Assembly: GCA_028023455.1 (NCBI GenBank)
Contig: JAQFVV010012404.1
Coordinates: 16,047,000-16,110,999 of the forward strand
Direction: 5' to 3'
From: Epiperipatus broadwayi
Lineage: Eukaryota; Onychophora; Udeonychophora; Euonychophora; Peripatidae
Length of the DNA stretch: 64,000 nt
Under the pieces are notes generated by a model. That model searched no databases and was not told the DNA's origin. It saw only the letters and a list, made by a program, of their open reading frames with translations. Shown piece by piece: positions 60,118 to 64,000 of the stretch (position 1 is the stretch's first letter; the number at the start of each line of letters is the position of its first letter). Both the position numbers and the translations under genes were made by a program.

Positions 60118-60275
60118 AATTTAATGCAAATTCTTTATTTTTATTATTCTCTTATAAACACCACAAACCCCTCTTACAATCAGTGCTTCATTTATGACTA
60201 CTCAGTAGTCAAAAGAATGGTAAGCATACCATGCTGTTATGATTAAATAGAGTTTTCTCTAGATATTTTGTATGT
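60118..60275. repeat. Inverted repeat arm, right
   Basis: Mate of 59490-59620. It begins right after the endonuclease fragment, so the arms may be PLE terminal repeats in inverted orientation. Confidence 0.75.
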
Positions 60276-61000
60276 ATTTGTTTTTTTAATAATAATATTA
60301 ATAATAATTTAATAATAATAATACATATTGTAAACAAATTTGATAATAATTTCAGTTGCCAATAACAGTTTTGCATCTAATTTTATTTTATTTTTCTACA
60401 ACAATGCTTGTTTCATATTTTCAGGCAAATATGTAATCAATCAAATCATTTTGCAACATCCTTAAAAATTGCACTACTCTTTCTCTTACTATAAATAAAA
60501 AATATTTGTATATTGTCAAAAAATCAAGAATAAAATAAATTCATATATTCTTGGAGCTTTTGGTATTTATCAGCACACTTTTGCCAATATATGACATTAA
60601 TAATAATTAGATTAAGAATCAACATCAAAAACTTCAAGAATGCATAAATTCACTTCATTCTTAATTCTTTGTCAGTATAGAGATAGCTATTTATCCATAG
60701 TCTGAGAGCGATTCTTCTTTTAATTACATATACACAAGACAATGCTAATTTTATGTTTATATTTATTAACTTCATTCTATTTGATGATTAAAAATAAGGT
60801 TTTTTTTTTTTTTAAAAAAAAAAACAACATTCTGTTTTCAACTATGTACAGGTATAGTCTTATAATATATTGTAAAAAGATTGATTGTAAAAAGATTGAT
60901 ATCTAATTATAATATTAAAAATATAAAAAGAAAGATTAAATTGAATAAAAATAAATAAAATAAAATAATTTATATAGGATTTAGGGTATCAAGATATTTA
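60276..61000. other. AT-rich, no feature seen
   Basis: No gene. It contains AAT/ATA low-complexity runs (60280-60330). A stretch near 60545-60665 (AGCTTTTGGTATTTATC, AATTCACTTCATTCTTAATTC) has a diverged inverted-like counterpart near 61940-61990. I did not define it further. Confidence 0.4.
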
Positions 61001-61766
61001 TTTTTTAAAATTAAGAAATTTTTTAGGTATTTTAATAGGAGATATAATACATTAATTTGCCCTGTTTATAAAAGGAAACAATGTTTGGGTAAGTTAATAA
61101 ATGATTATGATAAAATTGATATTTTAGAATCCATAAATTCAGTATATATAATTAAATGTATGTATTGTGATAAAAGTAATGTAAATATGACTTATATAGG
61201 AACAAATAAGAATAAATTAAAAACTAGATTAAGGCAGCATTTATATGATAAAAAATCTGCTATATATATATTCATAAAAAGGAATTTAAGCATGAAAATT
61301 TTGATATAAGGCCATTGGAATGTGTTAAAAATTTTAAAGAGAGAATAAAAAAGAGGAAGTATATATAGATCAGTATAAACCAGTATTAAATAGAATGTTA
61401 ATAAATAAAGATAAAAAATAAGATAATATAGGAATAATATATAAAAATAAAAAAAAAGGGGGGGAGGGGTATAAAAAGAATGTTAATGGGTAAAGATTTA
61501 GAGAATAGATAATAAATTTATATAAGAAGAGTATTAAATTATAAAGGTATTTTAAAAGAAATAATTAAAGATAGGGAAGGAGGTAAATAATTGTATTTGT
61601 AGATTATAATAATATTATGGTTTTATTTGAATATTATATATTTGGAATGTATTAATATTTTATTTATTTGTGTTATTATTTTGTTTTTTATTTTTGTTTA
61701 TTTTATTATTATTATTATTATTTTTTTAAGGAAACTTGATAATGACTACAGAATGTAGTTGAAACG
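61001..61766 (+). pseudogene. PLE GIY-YIG endonuclease and 3' end
   Basis: From about 61085 the frame reads MGKLINDYDKIDILESINSV, then YIIKCMYCDKSNVNMTYIGT and NKNKLKTRLRQHL. This gives a GIY-YIG module with Y-I-I-x-C-x-x-C, T-Y-I-G and the R-x-R-x-x-H block. It shifts frame near 61270 and continues FDIRPLECVKNFKERI, then EEVYIDQYKPVLNRML, ending near 61420. About 320 bases later the PLE 3'-end motif occurs. The upstream RT is missing. This is the best-preserved endonuclease in the window. It belongs to the family of the 18.4-21.9 kb elements by base composition and 3' motif. Confidence 0.75.
61735..61766 (+). ncRNA. PLE 3'-end hammerhead-like motif, strong stem II
   Basis: TGATAATGA (a corrupted CTGATGA), ACTACA-GAA-TGTAGT (perfect 6-bp stem, 3-base loop), then TGAAACGTTGC. 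Stem II and GAAAC are intact while the first core box is altered. Confidence 0.5.
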
Positions 61767-62900
61767 TTGCATGGAAAAGAAAGAAAATTATAGTTAGGAA
61801 TAAAACAAGTTTTAAAAAGAAAAAGAATGTTGAATTTATATATTTCTTATAATTATCAATGTTATATTTTAATTGACTGATATATTAATTCACTTTGAAT
61901 TTTTACCAAAATTTGCATAGATAAGCTTATGTAACATTAAAAGCTCCAAGAGTGGGTGAATTTATTCTATTCTTGACTTTTTGTCAACAAACAGATTTCA
62001 ATTTATCCATAGCTAAGGAACAGTAATTTTCTCCTCTTAATTACATATTCATTAGATTATACTAATTTCATGTATATATATTTGATTGGAATATATTTGA
62101 AAAACAAAAATTAATATTTGTATATATATATATTATTTCAGTTTATTATGGTACATTGATTCAAACCCGATAAATTTTACTTCATTCAAAATAATTAGGC
62201 TTTTTTTTTTGTAAGAAAAGATTTAATAAAATTTAACTAATGGCACCCAAGTTATATAATTAAAAAATATAAGAAATCGTGTGTGGTTTTATTATTATTG
62301 TAAAAATAAATAAATAATGTATTCAGATTTATTAAATCTTGTAATTTTTATAACTTTGGGCGGAATGGCGATAGATGGAGTTAAAATTTTTTTTTCTTTT
62401 TAGTTTTATCTGAAATATATCATTTGATAATTTCAGAATAAACAAGCAACTCTAATTAATTACAAATAGTTTTGGGGTATTAATGTGTTTATATTTTTTG
62501 AATAAAAGATAACCGTTAATTTAAAAAAAGGAAGAAAAACAAAACATGTAAAAATGAACCAATGTTTTTTTTTGCAGCTGTTATCTGTTTTGATTTTCTT
62601 GTATTATGGACTGATTGGCTATGAAGAGAATTATTTTCAATTTTTTCATTTTCATTTTCTCTATTTGTTGAGTCATTTAAAAGGACAATGGGAGAACAAA
62701 CTTTTACCAACCCAGGAATTAAGAAAACATTTATGTAGTAGATAGTTTCAAATATAAAAAAAGAAAAATATTATTTTACTGTAACTTTAATAATGAAAGG
62801 CTAAAGTTTTTTTAAGTGCCATCTGCAATGATTCTGATTAGAAAATGTGAGCCTGTTATGGATAAAAACTTGGATGTCTGTCATGTAGTCTGATTAAAAT
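61767..62900. other. AT-rich, no supported gene
   Basis: Short overlapping ORFs at 62516-62745 on both strands are low-complexity (Phe/Leu/His-rich) and carry no motif. Nothing else is seen. Confidence 0.5.
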
Positions 62901-62908
62901 GAGATTTT

Positions 62909-63019
62909 CGTGTCTTGCATTGGTGGTCGAGAGGTCAGCGCGACGGCCTTGCAATAGCAGGCAGTTGCCCAGGTTGTGGGTTCACGTCCCGGCCAATGCT
63001 ATGACACTTAAAAAAAAAA
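62909..63019 (+). mobile_element. tRNA-derived SINE with target-site duplication
   Basis: The head 62917-62999 (83 nt) folds like a class II tRNA: GCATTGG pairs with CCAATGC over 7 bp as the acceptor stem, TGGTCGAGAGGTCAGCGC is an A-box/D-arm, and GTGGGTTCACGTCCC is the T-arm and B box. The tail is A-rich (A10). GAGATTTT flanks it on both sides (62901-62908 and 63020-63027). The insert is only 111 bp, with no SINE body, so it could also be a retroposed tRNA pseudogene (Leu/Ser-like by length). The anticodon arm is disturbed. Confidence 0.75.
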
Positions 63020-63027
63020 GAGATTTT

Positions 63028-63625
63028 AAAATAATCTATTGAAGGAAAAAGGGCGAGAGAGAAAGTGAAAAACAACAATTAAGATACATACCATTATATA
63101 TTATACTGTGATGATAATCAGATCTATAGAGAAATACTTCACTGTATATATTTTGATGAAAGTTACATTACAAAAGTTAAATAAGAAAGTATAGACTGAT
63201 AAAAGTATTAAGGAAATTTTGTAAGCTGCTTATAAATTACCTTTTAAAGAAGATGGGAAACAATAAGAGCTTATTTGTGATCCCTATACAAAGAAAAAAT
63301 ATCAAATCCTATACTGTGATGATTATTTTTTAAATTACAGTTTAACCATATATGCAAACATAAAACATGAACTAAAAGATATAAAATTGTATGTTTCTTT
63401 TTGTATTGTAATTTTTACCACATCACTTTCACACAAGGTTGGGATTGCTTATTGCATATGTTTCTTTTTTTTTTTTTATCAATTGAGCTCAATATAAAGG
63501 CGAAGATTTTTTTAAATTTTTTATGCCTCTTTTTTCATACATACTCACATTAATTAATTTTAATGCACATTTTAAATTTTTACAAGCAAAATATAATAAC
63601 TGAAATACAGGCTATATATATATTC
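63028..63625. other. AT-rich, no feature seen
   Basis: No coding or repeat signal is supported. Confidence 0.5.
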
Positions 63626-63898
63626 AACGGTTTACAAACAATTATTAACAATCCTTAAATCTGCAGAAGTACTTTCGGTTAATTTATTAAACCTGCCTCA
63701 ACTGCCATTAAATTCCAAAAACAAAAGCAGAAGCAAACGTCATCAATTCAAATTAAAATATGAGATTCGTGGAATTTGAATTGATGACGTTTGCTTCCAC
63801 TTTTGTTTTTTTAAATTTAATGGCAGTTGAGGTAGGTTTAAGAAATTAACCGAAAGTACTTCTGCAGATTTAAGGATTGTTAATAATTGTAAACAGTT
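63626..63898. mobile_element. Long hairpin (foldback MITE), about 125-bp arms
   Basis: Arms 63626-63754 and 63773-63898 are near-perfect inverted copies (for example CTGCAGAAGTACTTTCGGTT and mate; CAAACGTCATCAATTCAAAT) with an 18-base loop. Few mismatches separate the arms, suggesting recent origin or gene conversion between them. No relatives were seen elsewhere in the window. Confidence 0.85.
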
Positions 63899-64000
63899 AC
63901 ATTTATTATTTCAATTATAATTACAATTTTGTTTTTTTAATTAACAGACATTTTATTTATTATCAATATATGTAATATATAAGGTATACAAGCACAGACT

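Overview
The window is very A+T-rich eukaryotic DNA with one 500-base assembly gap. It has no operons, ribosome binding sites or dense ORFs. The only host gene I can support is a spliced animal haem peroxidase on the minus strand, seen as five exons in consistent phase. The rest is introns or intergenic DNA filled with decayed transposable elements: Penelope-like elements (PLEs) with GIY-YIG endonuclease remnants, LINE remnants, one LTR retrotransposon, tRNA-headed SINEs, foldback elements and DNA-transposon MITEs. The mix (animal peroxidase, many PLEs, tRNA-Lys-like SINE, (TA)n tracts) points to an invertebrate animal, probably a lophotrochozoan such as a mollusc. I cannot name the species.

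Layout. 1-700: LINE reverse transcriptase relic (minus). 1099-8072: LTR retrotransposon with about 1.66-kb direct repeats, a coiled-coil gag-like ORF, an integrase C-terminus and most of pol missing. 11.1-12.8 kb: PLE bracketed by inverted repeats. 12.9-15.1 kb: SINE fragments. 15.3-16.4 kb: three copies of a foldback repeat carrying a hammerhead-ribozyme-like core; a fourth copy is at 47.2 kb. 18.4-21.9 kb: two PLE copies in head-to-head orientation. 21.9-25.9 kb: featureless AT-rich DNA. 25.9-48.3 kb: the peroxidase gene (transcribed right to left), with an intron of about 17 kb full of insertions: a TA-flanked MITE, tandem repeats, two copies of a 1.5-kb repeat family and a hAT MITE inside one of them. 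44.35-45.56 kb: a nested palindrome built around a tRNA-Lys-like SINE. 48.9-50.4 kb: PLE endonuclease fragment inside a palindrome. 52.0-53.3 kb: second TA-flanked MITE with a nested hairpin. 53.96-58.34 kb: minus-strand LINE (AP endonuclease and RT ends) split by an LTR-like insertion. 59.1-61.8 kb: more PLE endonuclease pieces. 62.9 kb: SINE with target-site duplication. 63.6-63.9 kb: long hairpin.

The peroxidase exons cover the N-terminal half of the catalytic domain, including the distal Gln/Asp/His signature and the calcium-binding loop. The proximal-His half was not found downstream, so the gene runs past the left edge, sits in the gap, or is missing. No transposable element here has an intact reading frame through its catalytic domains. 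They are relics, and their value is in the nested insertion history and the conserved RNA-like structures at their ends.
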